Positions 36,497-48,227 of a stretch of 64,000 nt of DNA are shown here, one piece after another. Position numbers and translations under genes: made by a program. Location of the stretch: the NCBI GenBank assembly GCA_013398175.1, contig VZRZ01001956.1, positions 11,993 through 75,992 of the forward strand. Direction: 5' to 3'. The notes beneath the pieces were generated by a model. It searched no databases, had not been told where the DNA came from, and saw only the letters and a program-made list of their open reading frames with translations. Position 1 is the first letter of the stretch. Each line of letters starts with the position of its first letter. This stretch comes from Climacteris rufus. Lineage: Eukaryota; Chordata; Aves; Passeriformes; Climacteridae.

Positions 36497-36673
36497 ACTT
36501 GGGTGCCAAAGGAATATGTAATGAATATCAGCTGAGACAAGTCCTCTGATCTGGACAGCTGTGGCTTCAGGTTTGGTGGAAATTTCCAACAGGTCTACAG
36601 TTACCTCACCAAAGGACATGTGAAAATAACTGCAGATGCATTCATCATATGTATTCATCCTTACATTTTTCAA
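36497..36673 (-). CDS. TOP6BL: Candidate TOP6BL upstream exon
   Basis: A stop-free stretch of 59 codons. It contains 'SFGEVTVDLLEISTKPEA' and 'VQIRGLVSADIHYIFLW', which alternates hydrophobic and polar residues like beta strands. The best donor that keeps phase is 'caagt|gtacag'. The start is uncertain: an acceptor 'ttacctgtttgag' gives 36673, and one at 'gcatctgcag' gives a shorter exon from 36629. The protein composition persuades me more than the splice sites. Confidence 0.38.
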
Positions 36674-37159
36674 CTCAAACAGGTAATTTTAGACCAGAGA
36701 GGAGTGTATCTTGGTTTCTGTCAAGATAAACTCTTATGACACACAGCACACAGAAAATAATCCAAAATGGCAGAACTGGTTTTGGAAAACGACACTCACT
36801 AACACAGCTAATGATGAGTAATTCCAGGTTGGGGTTTACCAGATTTCATCTGAACCATAAGCTCTGTTTATGCTCTCTATGGAATAATAATTTAATGTGA
36901 CTATGGCAGACTTCCCCCACAAAAAAAACCTCATCCAAAAGACATAACTATTTCCTTAGAGCAGCAAACAGTGCCCCATTGTGCTGATGGCACGGTAATC
37001 AATACCTATCTTCAATTGAGGGGAATCATCATCAAAATAAAGACAGATTGCACTTGTAGCTTGGTTGGATTAGTTAATTTTCCATAAAGGCACCGTGATG
37101 GTTTTATTCCTTATGGATTGGTTTTTTTTAAAGCCATGCATGTCATGGATTCACTGCTG

Positions 37160-37263
37160 TCCACAGACACCCTCCACTTCTGCCTTTCCCTGCACACCGC
37201 AGCCCTGCTCTGTCTGTGCACAAACAGCTGAGCCAGGATTGCAAACTCCTCCGACTCGGGGCT
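37160..37263 (-). CDS. TOP6BL: Candidate TOP6BL upstream exon (3' boundary unsure)
   Basis: The acceptor is one of the best in the window ('gctgggctctcacactcttggcag' read over two pieces). The frame from 37263 runs 'SPESEEFAILAQLFVHRQ', then 'SRAAVCRERQKWRVSVDS', and stays open to a TAA near 37114. Possible donors are GTGTCT after 'CAGAAGTGGAGG', GTGGAC two codons later (37160 assumed here, approximate), and GTGAAT. The peptide looks like real protein. Its place in TOP6BL rests only on strand, position and compatible phase. Confidence 0.42.
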
Positions 37264-38464
37264 CTGCCAAGAGTGTGAGAGCCCAGCATGAAGAAGCAGT
37301 TCAGGGATCCAAGTTCCTGTTGCCTAATCAGTCCTTTCACCCTGGCCAGGAGGCAGTCATGCCTCTGCTGTGGTTTTGAAAAAAAAAAAAAAAAAACAAA
37401 AAAACAAAAACCTCATGAATTACATGGCAGTACAATGAACTATCAATTACTGACCCAATTTGCAATGCTGGGAATCAAATCCCAAAGAATCCAAATGATC
37501 AAAGAGGAATCGTAGGCTGCAAATTTTATTGCTGTGTTTTTACTGGAACACAGTTTACTCCTCCTAAAATCTTCCGCATTAACACAATACATAGTCTGGA
37601 GCTGTTTAAACAAAACCTCATTCCACAATTCAACATTTCAGGGAAATTAGCCAAGTAATAAGACAAAGCATTTTCTTTAGGGTATTAGAAAAAAATTAGG
37701 TAAAGTTTTGAAAATTTAACTTCTGTCCCTAAAGCTTTAAGCTTTGGAAATCAACCACAGAGCATATATTTTTCTAGATAATGAAAAGTATTTGTAATGG
37801 ATTTTACAATTAAGTGAATGAAAACTGCTACAGAATCTGTTAGGGATTGTCAAACCACTGTAAAGAATTCACTGTTACGTCAAACCTACCATTAAATTTC
37901 TTGTGCATTTAGCCACAGGCAGTAGAGAAGAAATAACATTTTACACTGAAAGAACCCCCCTCATTCTGAAGATAATGACTTAATTTAACTTCCAGAGCGA
38001 AACGTGAGGGTAATAAATCAGCCAAGGGATGCATGTGGCACAATGCACATGCAGCACTGCAAACAGCACTTGGTTTTCATTGTTATTTTCCACTCTACAT
38101 CCCGTGGATGCATTGTTAGAGTCACTGGAAGCAGAAAAAGCACAAACTTGCACTCATGCTGGCAGGAGCGATGCTGCAATGGATGAATTTATGGAATTTT
38201 TCTGCTGCCACCAGCCACAGCTTTCATAGAAGGAGCTTCAGAAAGGAAAGAATCCTTGGGTGGTTTCCAGAGAATTAAATCTCCAGGAGAAACTTAGGCA
38301 ACACCAAACTGTAATTGTAAAACAGCATCCCCTGGTAATTCTGACAAGGCTTTGCCTTCGAGCATCTCACCAAGCAATGTTCCTGCCCCATTACTGGGGG
38401 AGGTATGGAAAAAGACCTGTTCTGAGGAAACCAAAACAGACTATGTCTCAGCAGCAACATGGCT

Positions 38465-38665
38465 GGGGGGTTTTTTTGTTCGTTGGTTGGGTGGTGTTTT
38501 TTTGAGTTTTTGTTTTGTTTTTTTGGGATTTTTTTCTGTTTTTTTTTAGGGGGGTTTTTTGGTTTTTTTTTTGGGGGGGAGGGCAGGGTTTGTTGGGTTT
38601 GTTTTTGTTTTTTTGTTTGTTTTTTTGTTTTTTTTTCTTTTTTTTTTTTTTTTGTAATGGACATA
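38465..38665. repeat. T/G-rich low-complexity tract at gap edge
   Basis: Long runs of t with g interruptions lead directly into the N run. Such sequence is hard to read and probably caused the gap. Open frames across it (Phe- or Lys-rich) are meaningless. Confidence 0.9.
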
Positions 38666-39057
38666 NNNNNNNNNNNNNNNNNNNNNNNNNNNNNNNNNNN
38701 NNNNNNNNNNNNNNNNNNNNNNNNNNNNNNNNNNNNNNNNNNNNNNNNNNNNNNNNNNNNNNNNNNNNNNNNNNNNNNNNNNNNNNNNNNNNNNNNNNNN
38801 NNNNNNNNNNNNNNNNNNNNNNNNNNNNNNNNNNNNNNNNNNNNNNNNNNNNNNNNNNNNNNNNNNNNNNNNNNNNNNNNNNNNNNNNNNNNNNNNNNNN
38901 NNNNNNNNNNNNNNNNNNNNNNNNNNNNNNNNNNNNNNNNNNNNNNNNNNNNNNNNNNNNNNNNNNNNNNNNNNNNNNNNNNNNNNNNNNNNNNNNNNNN
39001 NNNNNNNNNNNNNNNNNNNNNNNNNNNNNNNNNNNNNNNNNNNNNNNNNNNNNNNNN
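38666..39057. other. Assembly gap, 392 N
   Basis: Unknown bases. The 15 bases before the gap (38651-38665, 'tttgtaatggacata') are the same as the 15 after it (39058-39072). Confidence 0.99.
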
Positions 39058-39361
39058 TTTGTAATGGACATACAAAAACTTTTCCTCTTTTTCTTCTTTA
39101 TTGTTCTTGTGTGTTGCCATTGGGTTCCCTCACACTAGCAGGTCTCAAACTTCTGAGCCTTTTGTTACAGCACATGCTTCAAGTCAGGACTTCTTCCAGT
39201 AATTCTCCAAAATCTTGTGCATTGAAGGAAAAAGAGAAAAAAAGGGATTTTGGGTGGAATCTCATTCTGCTAGTCCTAACTTGACTACTGTAATCCTACT
39301 GAAAGCAATGCTCCTGGTAGCAGGAACCTGTAGATTCAAAGAGGGAAATATTATACAGAGC

Positions 39362-39780
39362 TGCAAATCCCAGAATTGCTGGATTTGGAAGGGCCCTCTG
39401 TAGATGACCCAGCCCAAGCCCTGCCCATCAGGGCCACCTGGAGCAGGTGACACAGGGACACCTCCAGTGGGGCTGGGATGGCTCCAGACAGGGACACTCC
39501 AGGCCCTCCCTGGGCAGCTGTTCCAGGGCTCTGCCCCTCCAGGGAAGGAAGTTCTTCCTCACGCTGAGCTGGAACTTGTTGTGGTTTAGTTTCTGGCCCC
39601 TGCTCCTCAGCCTGTCCCTGTCCCCGCTGAGCAGAGCCTGGCACCATCCCCTGCCAGCCCTGGAGATGTTTGTGTGGATGGATGGGATCCCCTCTCAGCC
39701 TTCCCTTCTCCAGCCTGAGCAGGCCCAGCTCCCGCAGTCTCTGCTCAGCTCAGGGCTGCTCCAGACCCCAAATCCTCTTA
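39362..39780 (-). mobile_element. CR1 LINE 3' fragment
   Basis: Reverse-oriented CR1: the 3' terminus is on the left ('cccagaattgctggatttgg' then 'agggccctctgtagatgacc'). It is followed by the typical 'ggcagctgttccagggctc' and 'ttcttcctcacgctgagc' blocks. It is moderately diverged. Confidence 0.9.
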
Positions 39781-40265
39781 TACCATACACAAGAGGTGGA
39801 AATCTGACCCCACAGTGGCTCACAGCCCCAAATCTGAATAGGTAATTAAACAGAATGCTCAAAATTAAAGAATTAAGAGGACTTCTTTATAAAATACACT
39901 CAGCTGTGCTGTCGTGCAAGAAATGCTGCGGTTGCGACTGAACCAATCTCACAGCACAGATCCTCTCTGCACATGAACTGTGCACTGGAAACACCGCAGG
40001 GGTCATCCTCCACAGCCCAAAGATGAGCTCTTCCATCAGAGCAGGTCATTTCAGCTTAAACTACTCCTCAGTGTGGCTGGGGACATCACTCTGCAAAATA
40101 AGTGTCACTTGAACTGGTTGCCTTGGTACCCCTAATGAAATCCCAACTTAACTGTGTTCAGAACATTAAAGCCTGATTGCAAGAGGCACGGGGAAAATGA
40201 GGTGATGCCACTGGAAAACACGCCTTTTATCTATATAAATAACTTCTAAGAAAAGGAGATGCACA

Positions 40266-40308
40266 GCAAGGAGTCAGGATGCCCTAATGCAAGGAGTCAG
40301 GATGCCCT
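40266..40308. repeat. Two-copy tandem duplication, period 23
   Basis: The 20-mer 'gcaaggagtcaggatgccct' occurs at 40266-40285 and 40289-40308, without mismatch. Confidence 0.95.
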
Positions 40309-41107
40309 GATAACTAGGAGCAATTTGCCAGAATTCAGTGCTTGCACACCTATCTGTACGCAGACCTGGAGCTGCACTGGCCTTCTGGCATGCACAGATT
40401 AATCAATTTCTCTATTTACATTGGTTTTCCAGAATATAATATTAGATAAGGGGGTCTTTATTTACCTTACAAAGGACTGTGAAAGAAACAAGCTCTGCGA
40501 GTTTTTCAAACAGATCGGTTTCCCCCAGAACTCTTCCTCGTCATTAGTATTTTTGCAGCACACTGTTAAATTCAGCAAAAAATGCATCGTTTTTCCTCTG
40601 CAAATACTATTCTGCAAGCCAATAAATATAACTGACAATTTCTTAATATATTGTCCAAAAGCTCTTTCTCATTCCAAGTCATCTTGCCTAATCCCATTTC
40701 TCATATTACATTCTCTGCTCCGTTTTGATACTCTTCAAGCCTTATCAAAAGTTTCCTTTGTTGTCCTGCAGCCAGCCTGTATGTATTTAACCTAAACCCA
40801 TTCCTCATAAATCTGGGCTCCAAATACCTTTCCTGTGCACGGTGTTCTTCCCTCCATCCCTCCACCTGTCAATATCTCTCTGCTAAGGAGACCTCAGCAT
40901 CCCTAGTGACAGGAGACCTCTGCTTATTAGACTAAAATTGAATTGGTCTTTATTGCTGTCAAATCAGTATTCCAAATTCATGCCTAATTTGCTGTCAGTT
41001 ACTACTATTTAAGTCCCTATTGGCATCACTGCTTTCCAAGGTTTCCCTCACACACAGGAATCCGTGTCTCAGATTATTTTTCCCTTGATAGGCTCGCACT
41101 AATTAAT

Positions 41108-41160
41108 GTTTCTAAAATGCCTTTAAAATGGAAAGCGCTGTATAAATATTAAGCATCCTT
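41108..41160 (+). mobile_element. Possible ancient LINE2/SINE tail
   Basis: The words 'ggaaagcgctgtataaat' and 'attaagcatcctt' resemble the 3' end shared by old vertebrate L2 LINEs and some core SINEs ('aaagcgctatataaat'). It sits in a smooth AT-rich stretch (40390-41180) of the kind often conserved between species. It is too short to be sure. Confidence 0.3.
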
Positions 41161-42657
41161 ATCTGAAATGGGAAACGTGCTCCATTACTGTTGTCACATA
41201 AACTTCACATCAACACACTCTGTGCACGGCCCTTGGTCATGGGCACTTGGTTTCCTACAAAGCACTGCTGACTGAACACAATAATGGGAAATATTTATGT
41301 GTGGGCTGTGTACACAGGAGAGCTGGGCCGTGCACTGCCTGTGTTGCACACACAGAACAGGGCTCAAGCCCCTCTGCTGTTTATGTGTTCAATGTAAACA
41401 GAAACTCAGAAGGGTTTGCAGCCCTGCGTGTGTGTTTGACACCGACCCTCGCTGTGTAAACACTGTCTCACTGGATTATTGGCTGCCCAGCAATGCCTGC
41501 TGCAGGGGATTGTTCAATACTGAGCGAAATGAAGTTTGGTGAGTTCAGGCAGCTTGGGTATTAATCACTCAGAAAAACAAGCGAACAAAACCCCTTGCAT
41601 TTTCACAACCTAGCATTTCCTACATTTGACTTTCATGGGTGTCTTCTCCAATGTTCTGTTCCATGAAGAAGGGGGATGTATTTCTGTACATTTGAAGACC
41701 TACAAACCATGGCAGATGATGGTGTGCATCCTCCAGTGGCACCACAGGAGCCCCTGGGGACTCACAGTTCATGGCTGGTGGGTTCATGACTCACAGCACA
41801 AGCCCAAGGGGACGATGAGCACTGGGGACACAAAGGAGGGAAACCAACCCCGATAATTTGTTAAAGCAGGCAAGAAATAAGTTGGCAAGGCCTATTCTTC
41901 CAAAAGGCTGCATTCTTGGACCTGGTTCAATAAATCACTTACCACAGAAGTCAGTGGAATTCTCCAGAGATTTGGAGCCTAAATCTGTGTTTGCATATTT
42001 GGTTTTGGTTAGGAATGGCACAGTCAGCACCCACAAGGATTCACCTACCACTTAGCCCAGGGCTGTTTTTTTTAAATCTACCAATTTTTGACTCAGCTCT
42101 GTGACAAATTTTCTGCAAGCCTCACTCCAAAACGATGGGGATGGCATATTTTCACTTCCATCTGTATTTTTTTCCAACAAATCTATTTACTATGGGAGAC
42201 ATTTTACCATAGTCCCTTTTCATCTGGACTAGTGTCCCGCTACAAAATTCAGACCAACGCAGGAAAAACAGCACTTAGTCTTCTTAGACTATAAAAAGCC
42301 ATTCTATCCAACCTCCTAATGCTTTTGCATGACAGGTTATATTTATTGAACTGTACGTGGTGATGCTGAGTTCCCAGCTAAAGGTGTGTTCCCACTGTTC
42401 CCCTCCTCAGGTGGAGGTGGGTACCCCTGTGTCAGGTTTCCTAAGCCATAGCTCCAGATAAAAGCCAGCAGATTGTTTACTTTGGAGATTGTTTAGGCAG
42501 CACAGCACACAGCCAAAGCCCCCGTCATGCTACCACAGGACCAGAAAAAAAGGTGTGTTTGCCTCCCTTATAAAACAGAGAACAGAGCCCTGAACCTCGT
42601 ATAAAATGTCTAGACTCTGGATAAACAGTCACCAACGCTGGTGCTGCTTCTGGTTAC

Positions 42658-42732
42658 TGAATTGCCACGAAGACAAAGCTGCTCATTCATGTCAGCCACG
42701 TCCAGGGACGAGGAGCAGGTCTGAGACAGTCC
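42658..42732 (-). CDS. Weak candidate exon of the minus-strand gene
   Basis: A stop-free stretch of 25 codons including 'SLDVADMNEQLCLRGNS', with acceptor 'gcaatgatgatctcag' and donor 'aattca|gtaacc'. Phase 0 at both ends would join the exon at 37263. The surrounding DNA is GC-rich and other frames are open too, so this may be chance. If real, the 5' end of TOP6BL lies within a kilobase of the plus-strand gene. Confidence 0.27.
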
Positions 42733-43359
42733 CTGAGATCATCATTGCCCTGGTGGGATCCGTGCCCACAGTCCTGAGGATGCAGCCACAGCACCAGACC
42801 CCCAGGCCCCCCTCCACGCCCACAGGTCACCCCCAGCCCACATTCCTTGTCCACCCGAGCATTTCTCACCTCTGAGAGCAGCTGGAGCATGGGAGGATTT
42901 GTAACACCTCTACCACTGTTGTTATTTTATTTATGATTTTTAACACCGGTCTCCTCAGCATCATGGCACTGAGTCACAAAGGCACCCCCTTGTAATAATT
43001 CACAAAACAGCCCCAAGACCTCAGCACAGTCTTCACAGAAACAAGGGGGACACAGGTGAATCAACACAATATAAAGGAAAAGGCCACACTGTACTAGATA
43101 CAGCTTATTTCAGGAGTTCAGTACACTTTGCTGTAGTTCCACCCTATTACCTTGATTGCACAAATTCAATTTCAATTTTCTACAATTGATACAACAGTTG
43201 TAGGTGACTATTACCCACCATGCACTTGCTTCAGATTTTGTTTCCTGGCACAAAGCAGAGAAACTAATCCAATGCTGCCTTGGAAAAAGGTTTCCTGCAT
43301 TCCCACAATTACCCGAACAAAAAAGCATAAGCAGTTTTTATTTGTATTGCTATTCCTAG

Positions 43360-43470
43360 TGAAAGGTAACAAGAAAGACAACAAGGTTGGTTTGCAAGGG
43401 ATTTTTGTCAAAGACATGTTGGAAGTGATTGCAGCAAACATGCTGGAAAACTCACAGCCATTTCAGGAAG
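43360..43470 (+). CDS. Unidentified plus-strand gene, exon 1 of 6 seen
   Basis: A 111-bp exon of 2 + 108 + 1 bases. Both splice sites are excellent: acceptor 'tatttgtattgctattcctag' (in two pieces, T-rich) and donor 'caggaag|gtgaaa'. It encodes 'KGNKKDNKVGLQGIFVKD', then 'MLEVIAANMLENSQPFQE'. The first two bases need an exon further upstream, which I could not find, so the N-terminus is missing. I do not recognise the protein. The second half is likely helical. Confidence 0.66.
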
Positions 43471-45084
43471 GTGAAAATGCCACATAAAACAGATGTACCT
43501 ATCAGCAGCAATTACCTTCCCAGGTGCTTCAGTACTGGGGGAAATATTCATTAAAAAAAGCCAACCTTAACATGGAAGAACAGCACCTGTTGCTGTTTCC
43601 ACAAGCATTAGGTTTAAAAGACCTAGAAACTGGGACAGCCTTAGAGAAATTTCCAAGATTTCATCCACGAATGCCTCTTCTCTGGCTGAAAACCATCTGG
43701 GCTCCTTGCTGAGCAATCTTTAATCAAATTGTCTGTGACAGAGAGAAATACTCAGAGGAACTACGAAAAGAAAATCAGGACTGTTTACACCAGTGACCTA
43801 AGCAGTAGCTTGAATTGAGATTTAAAGACACAGAAAGTGAACAAATGCACTATTTCAATCTCATATTCCAAGTTACAGAGGCATAAACAGATAAATGTGT
43901 CAGTAAAATCAGTAAAAGTTTGCTTTTACTGCACAGTAAGCTCTTGTGAATAACCAACTTTCCCCAACACATTTTTGAAAGGAATAATTTGTTCCTAGTC
44001 AAAAAGCCTGTATGCCAAGTTTCAGCACAGAATAAAATCGTTACAGTGGAGTTATAAATTTTTTTGAAAAGTGGGTTCTATGTACTCACATACACTTAAC
44101 CATTACAAGGGCAGCAGGTGTCACTATAACAAATGATGTAAAGTTTAATTTAAACATCAGAGAACACACTGAAATACTTTGGAAATTGCCACAGGTCACT
44201 TAACATTTTATATGAAAAAAAAAAAAGAAAAACCCTAACTCCTCTCCCTAACATTTAATTTTTTTCCCCCCTACAAGGCAAAGTAAAGAAAACACAGACA
44301 CAGATTCTTTGTAATTAGCAGGAGTGTGGTTTTACAGCCAAACATGGGCCAAAAAGTGAAAAGTTAACAAATCATTAGACAACATACATTGCTCTGTAGG
44401 AGAACCGTGGCAATCTGCAAAATAGCTCAGGATACACGAGCATGAGGTCAACTGTTTTCAGTAGATAATTGTGTGTATAAGCATCCTTGCCTCACACACA
44501 AGGCATGCAACAACACACAGGGATTCCTGGCACTTCCAAAACAATTATATTTGCCTACCACATTATCTAAACAAATACAGGAAGCATGGTCACTAATCTC
44601 TGATACGATTTAAATATTAAGGAAAAAAAATTTCTATTTTCTTTGCTTCCCTCCTTCCATTTTTCTGCAAATCGGTGGTTTCCATAGCAACCACACTGTT
44701 TACAACACAATAGCCTCTTCCTCTTCTTGCCCAGACTCCCTGATGTTACAAAGCACTTTAACACCTACTTGATTTTAAAGCTGAGGGACCCCTGTAGGAG
44801 TGCAGGGCACCAGAGTGGGTGTTTTGCTCAGGTCAGGGACAAAAAGGCAAGAGAACATGAAGCAAAAGTGAAAAACACAACATCTGTTGGCTCATGGGCA
44901 GTCCTCCTTCCCAGACCTTCCTTCTGTTTGGAGTGGTTTGGATTTTTGGTTTTGGATTTTCAGCACTACCTGCGGGTCTGGCACAGGAATCCTGCTCCTC
45001 CCGAGCCAGGCTTTGCTCAGGGCAGCACTCAACCCGCCAAAATTGCTGATCAATGTGGTACTCTGCACATTGTCAGCATCACAA

Positions 45085-45213
45085 GCTCACTCAGGGCCAG
45101 GCTGGACAGGGCTTAGAGCAACCAAGCTTGTGGAAAGTGTCCCTGCCCATGGCAGGTGGATTGGGATGGAGCTTAAGGCCCCTTCCAACCCAAACCCGTC
45201 TGGGACTCCGTGA
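45085..45213 (+). mobile_element. CR1 3'-end fragment
   Basis: Carries 'agggccaggctggacagg', 'gtgtccctgcccatggcagg' and 'ccccttccaacccaaac', then a decayed tail. It lies in the first intron seen of the plus-strand gene. Confidence 0.88.
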
Positions 45214-46298
45214 ACAATTCCTAACACCCCAAAAATAAGCAGCACCCAGTGCTGAGATGTCAGGGATGAGCAGCAGCACTGGCCAAACTTAATATGCCAA
45301 AAAATCCTTCTGTGAGAAGGTTCAAGTGGAATTCTAGTTGTCAGTTTTCTCTAAGAAAGAGAAAAGCGTGGTCTGTGGGGAGCCCGGGTGTGGGACTGCA
45401 AGAGGTGTTTGCTCCTTCCTCAGGAACCAAAGCCTCCCCATCCTCCCCAGTAGCTGCTGCTCCTGGCAGCCTGACCCCAGTGGGGGGAATCTGTAGGGAA
45501 TGTCCTGGCCAAGCTGCAGACACTGCTGGAATAATCACAGTCCTGCCCTGCCCCAGGAACAGCCAGCAAGGCCTGGCCATCGGCAGCCGTGTCCTCAGCC
45601 TGCTTCACCTGTGCCTGCAGCTAACTTCTGTTCAAGCTCTTCCTCTTCTTGGAATGAACATTTTAATCCCAGGAATACCAATATTATCTGTTAGACATCA
45701 TTTTTTTGGTGTCTTTCTTAATTTTGCTGCAGCATAACAACTCTGGCCCCCATTCAACAATGCACTTAAGCATGTGCTTAGCTTTAGTAGATGAACAGGC
45801 CTGTTGAAAAAATGCTCCCGTTAAGCATAAAATTAATAATGTGCCTCAGTGTTTTGGATTAGGCTTTAATTGCAGGAAAAGTTTAAAGCCATATTGCATA
45901 ACACTTAAACATCCACCCATAAGCAAGTTATGCTTTTCCTTAAAAGAAAAGCTGTAGTAGTGCTCCCTGCAAGAACCAAAGCACAGTGCTAAAGATCCAT
46001 TAGATGAAACCAGTATTATCCCGCAATGTGATAACAGCACTGTAAAAAATGATCTGTGATTTTCATGCTAATTTTTGCTGTCACACACAAAAGACTTTTT
46101 TTTTTTTTTCATCAGTCTCTGTAACTCAGATTATATACTTTAAAAACACCAGTGCAGTTCAGTGTCTTTTTGGCTAACTTGTTCTGTTTTCAAATCCCAT
46201 ATACAGGAATTCATGTAATAACAATTCCAGGCCACACTTGTCAGCATCTATTTACATCCTTTACAGTAGACCTTTTCTTATTTTTTTTTAATGGGAAA

Positions 46299-46379
46299 TT
46301 GTAATTCCTTGTATCAGTATTTTCCCCATCTACTCAAAAATTGTAATTCCTTGTATCACTACCTTCCCCATCTACCTAG
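46299..46379. repeat. Two-copy tandem duplication, period 42
   Basis: The stretch 'ttgtaattccttgtatca' starts at 46299 and again at 46341, each followed by a 'ttccccatctac' block. A few substitutions separate the copies. Confidence 0.9.
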
Positions 46380-47723
46380 GAAAAGAAAAACCTTTTTTTA
46401 ATTTTATTGTGAAATATCCCAAATAAGTATTTGAAGTGGCAAATGAGCCAACATGAACATGCAATCTTCCTTCCTTATGAAGGAGGTGTCTATCAGGACA
46501 AATTTAGCATGAAGTGAGATTTGTCGTGGCCATCCCATCCAACCTTAACACCCATCACAGGAAATTTCACCTATACTTGTGAAAAGAGAAGCCTCACAGA
46601 AATTCTAAGCCAAATATGGGAATCTGAACTGCTTTTATTTAGTGTATTACTGATATATAGGTGCATAAGGAGACATAGAGACACGCAGGATGGTCTGGAA
46701 GGAAGGGAACAGACAGGAAGGGAATCTGTGGTGTGGATCAGGAATAAATACAAACTGTTGACAACAGAGAATGAACTTTGGCTGCAGAGTGAATAAGTAT
46801 GAATTGGTCATGAAACACTGAGCATATGACTGAAACCTGAGCACAAGAGGGGCTGTGAAGTTCCCAAGTTCAGCAGGATGATTGGTATTCAGACCCAACC
46901 TCCAGCTGCCTCAAAGCCACCCAGTTATGTGTCTCACTCCTAACGAGGTCCCGAGCAAGGAGCATCCCCTGTGCCAGTCACAGGAAAATATTTATGGGGC
47001 AGTTGATAGGAAAAGCACACAGCAAGAGGAAGGGATGAAAAGGCCAGGAGACATTTCTCTCTGCAGTTGTCAGTAGGAGGCTGCACACCAAAAAAAAAAA
47101 AAAAAAAAAAAGCTCCAAGAAGTTTTTGCAGTGTTTTTTTCTCCTCAAGAGACATAGATACAATGATACCTATTCAGTAGCCAGAGCCTCAGAAAAACAG
47201 AGAATTATACTTCCCTGCCTCCTTGTGCAGTTCTCTGTTCACAGACATTGTCCAACAGCAAATGAGACAGAGAGAGAATATCTATAACAAAAAAGAATTG
47301 TGTCTGTTGGGACCCTCACCGTGTTAGAAATACTAAACCTTTATTCATATCATCCATGTAGTCAGGCTTCTCAAAAGATGAAGAAAAATATTTTATCAGG
47401 CTGAATCAATACTGGACTTTCTCACCAAACACTGCAGTGCTTTATTCCTACAAGGCTGCCTGAGAGCTATGGTTTGAAACCACCACCATCACAAAAATCA
47501 ATTTTTTTTATTATTAATTACAAGAATTTTCCTTCCAGTTGCTGTGGGAACACTGCTCATATATTGATCTCTCCTAAGGCAGTTCCAGAAGTAATATAAC
47601 GATCCTATTTTGCCATCTTTGCAAAGAAAGTCCCCACAAGTTATTAAAAACCCCATTTCTGCTCATGGGCTGTGCCTCTGAACCATCTGATTTCTGTCTC
47701 CTGTGTTACAAAGGGCTTCTCAG

Positions 47724-47828
47724 TGACACTTCAGCATGGGAGAGGTGCAACTGTGCCAGCTCTCCTTTATTTGTACCAGTCCATGAGACACTTTCAAGCC
47801 AAGCAGGGCACTACAAACCCTGTCCAGA
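47724..47828 (+). CDS. Unidentified plus-strand gene, exon 2 of 6 seen
   Basis: A 105-bp exon of 2 + 102 + 1 bases. Its donor 'ccaga|gtaaga' is near-consensus; the acceptor is 'gggcttctcag'. G + TG makes Val at the join with the previous exon. It encodes 'TLQHGRGATVPALLYLYQ' then 'SMRHFQAKQGTTNPVQ'. A longer reading with acceptor 'tgttacaaag' would break the phase. Function unknown. Confidence 0.62.
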
Positions 47829-48134
47829 GTAAGAGAGAAGCAGCCTGTGAAGATGTGACAGCCAAAGCTAAAGAATTTTTTTAAGTGTACATCAAATAAA
47901 TTGATGGTGAGACTGCAAAGCAACCTCATCCACTGACTATTTTAAAATTCAAGCAGGTGTAGTATTTTTCCTCCAAATCAGACTACATGAGAGCAAAGTT
48001 AATACCATGTAGGCATAATTTGGGGGAAAAAAATGCAAATAGGATGTTTCAATATATTTTTGCTTGATGGTTTTTGTCTGTTGCAAACTGCACGTGGTTT
48101 GTACCAGATGTGATTGTATCAGTATCTTCCTTAG

Positions 48135-48227
48135 GTGATGTCAAAACAACCAACTATTTGCAGAACAGCACTGAGGGAGAGATGCCTTTGTTTTCTGCAC
48201 TCATGCAGCAGTTCAAAAATAGCAAAG
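48135..48227 (+). CDS. Unidentified plus-strand gene, exon 3 of 6 seen
   Basis: A 93-bp exon of 2 + 90 + 1 bases. The acceptor 'gtatcagtatcttccttag' is strong; the donor 'caaag|gttttg' is only fair. A + GT gives Ser at the join. It encodes 'DVKTTNYLQNSTEGEM' then 'PLFSALMQQFKNSK'. The frame stays open beyond the donor to an alternative GTGAGG, which would change the phase. Confidence 0.63.

Noticed and set aside
38275..39138. Open frames of about 200-280 codons across the N run
   Set aside because: Most of their length is N or homopolymer; they are translation artefacts.
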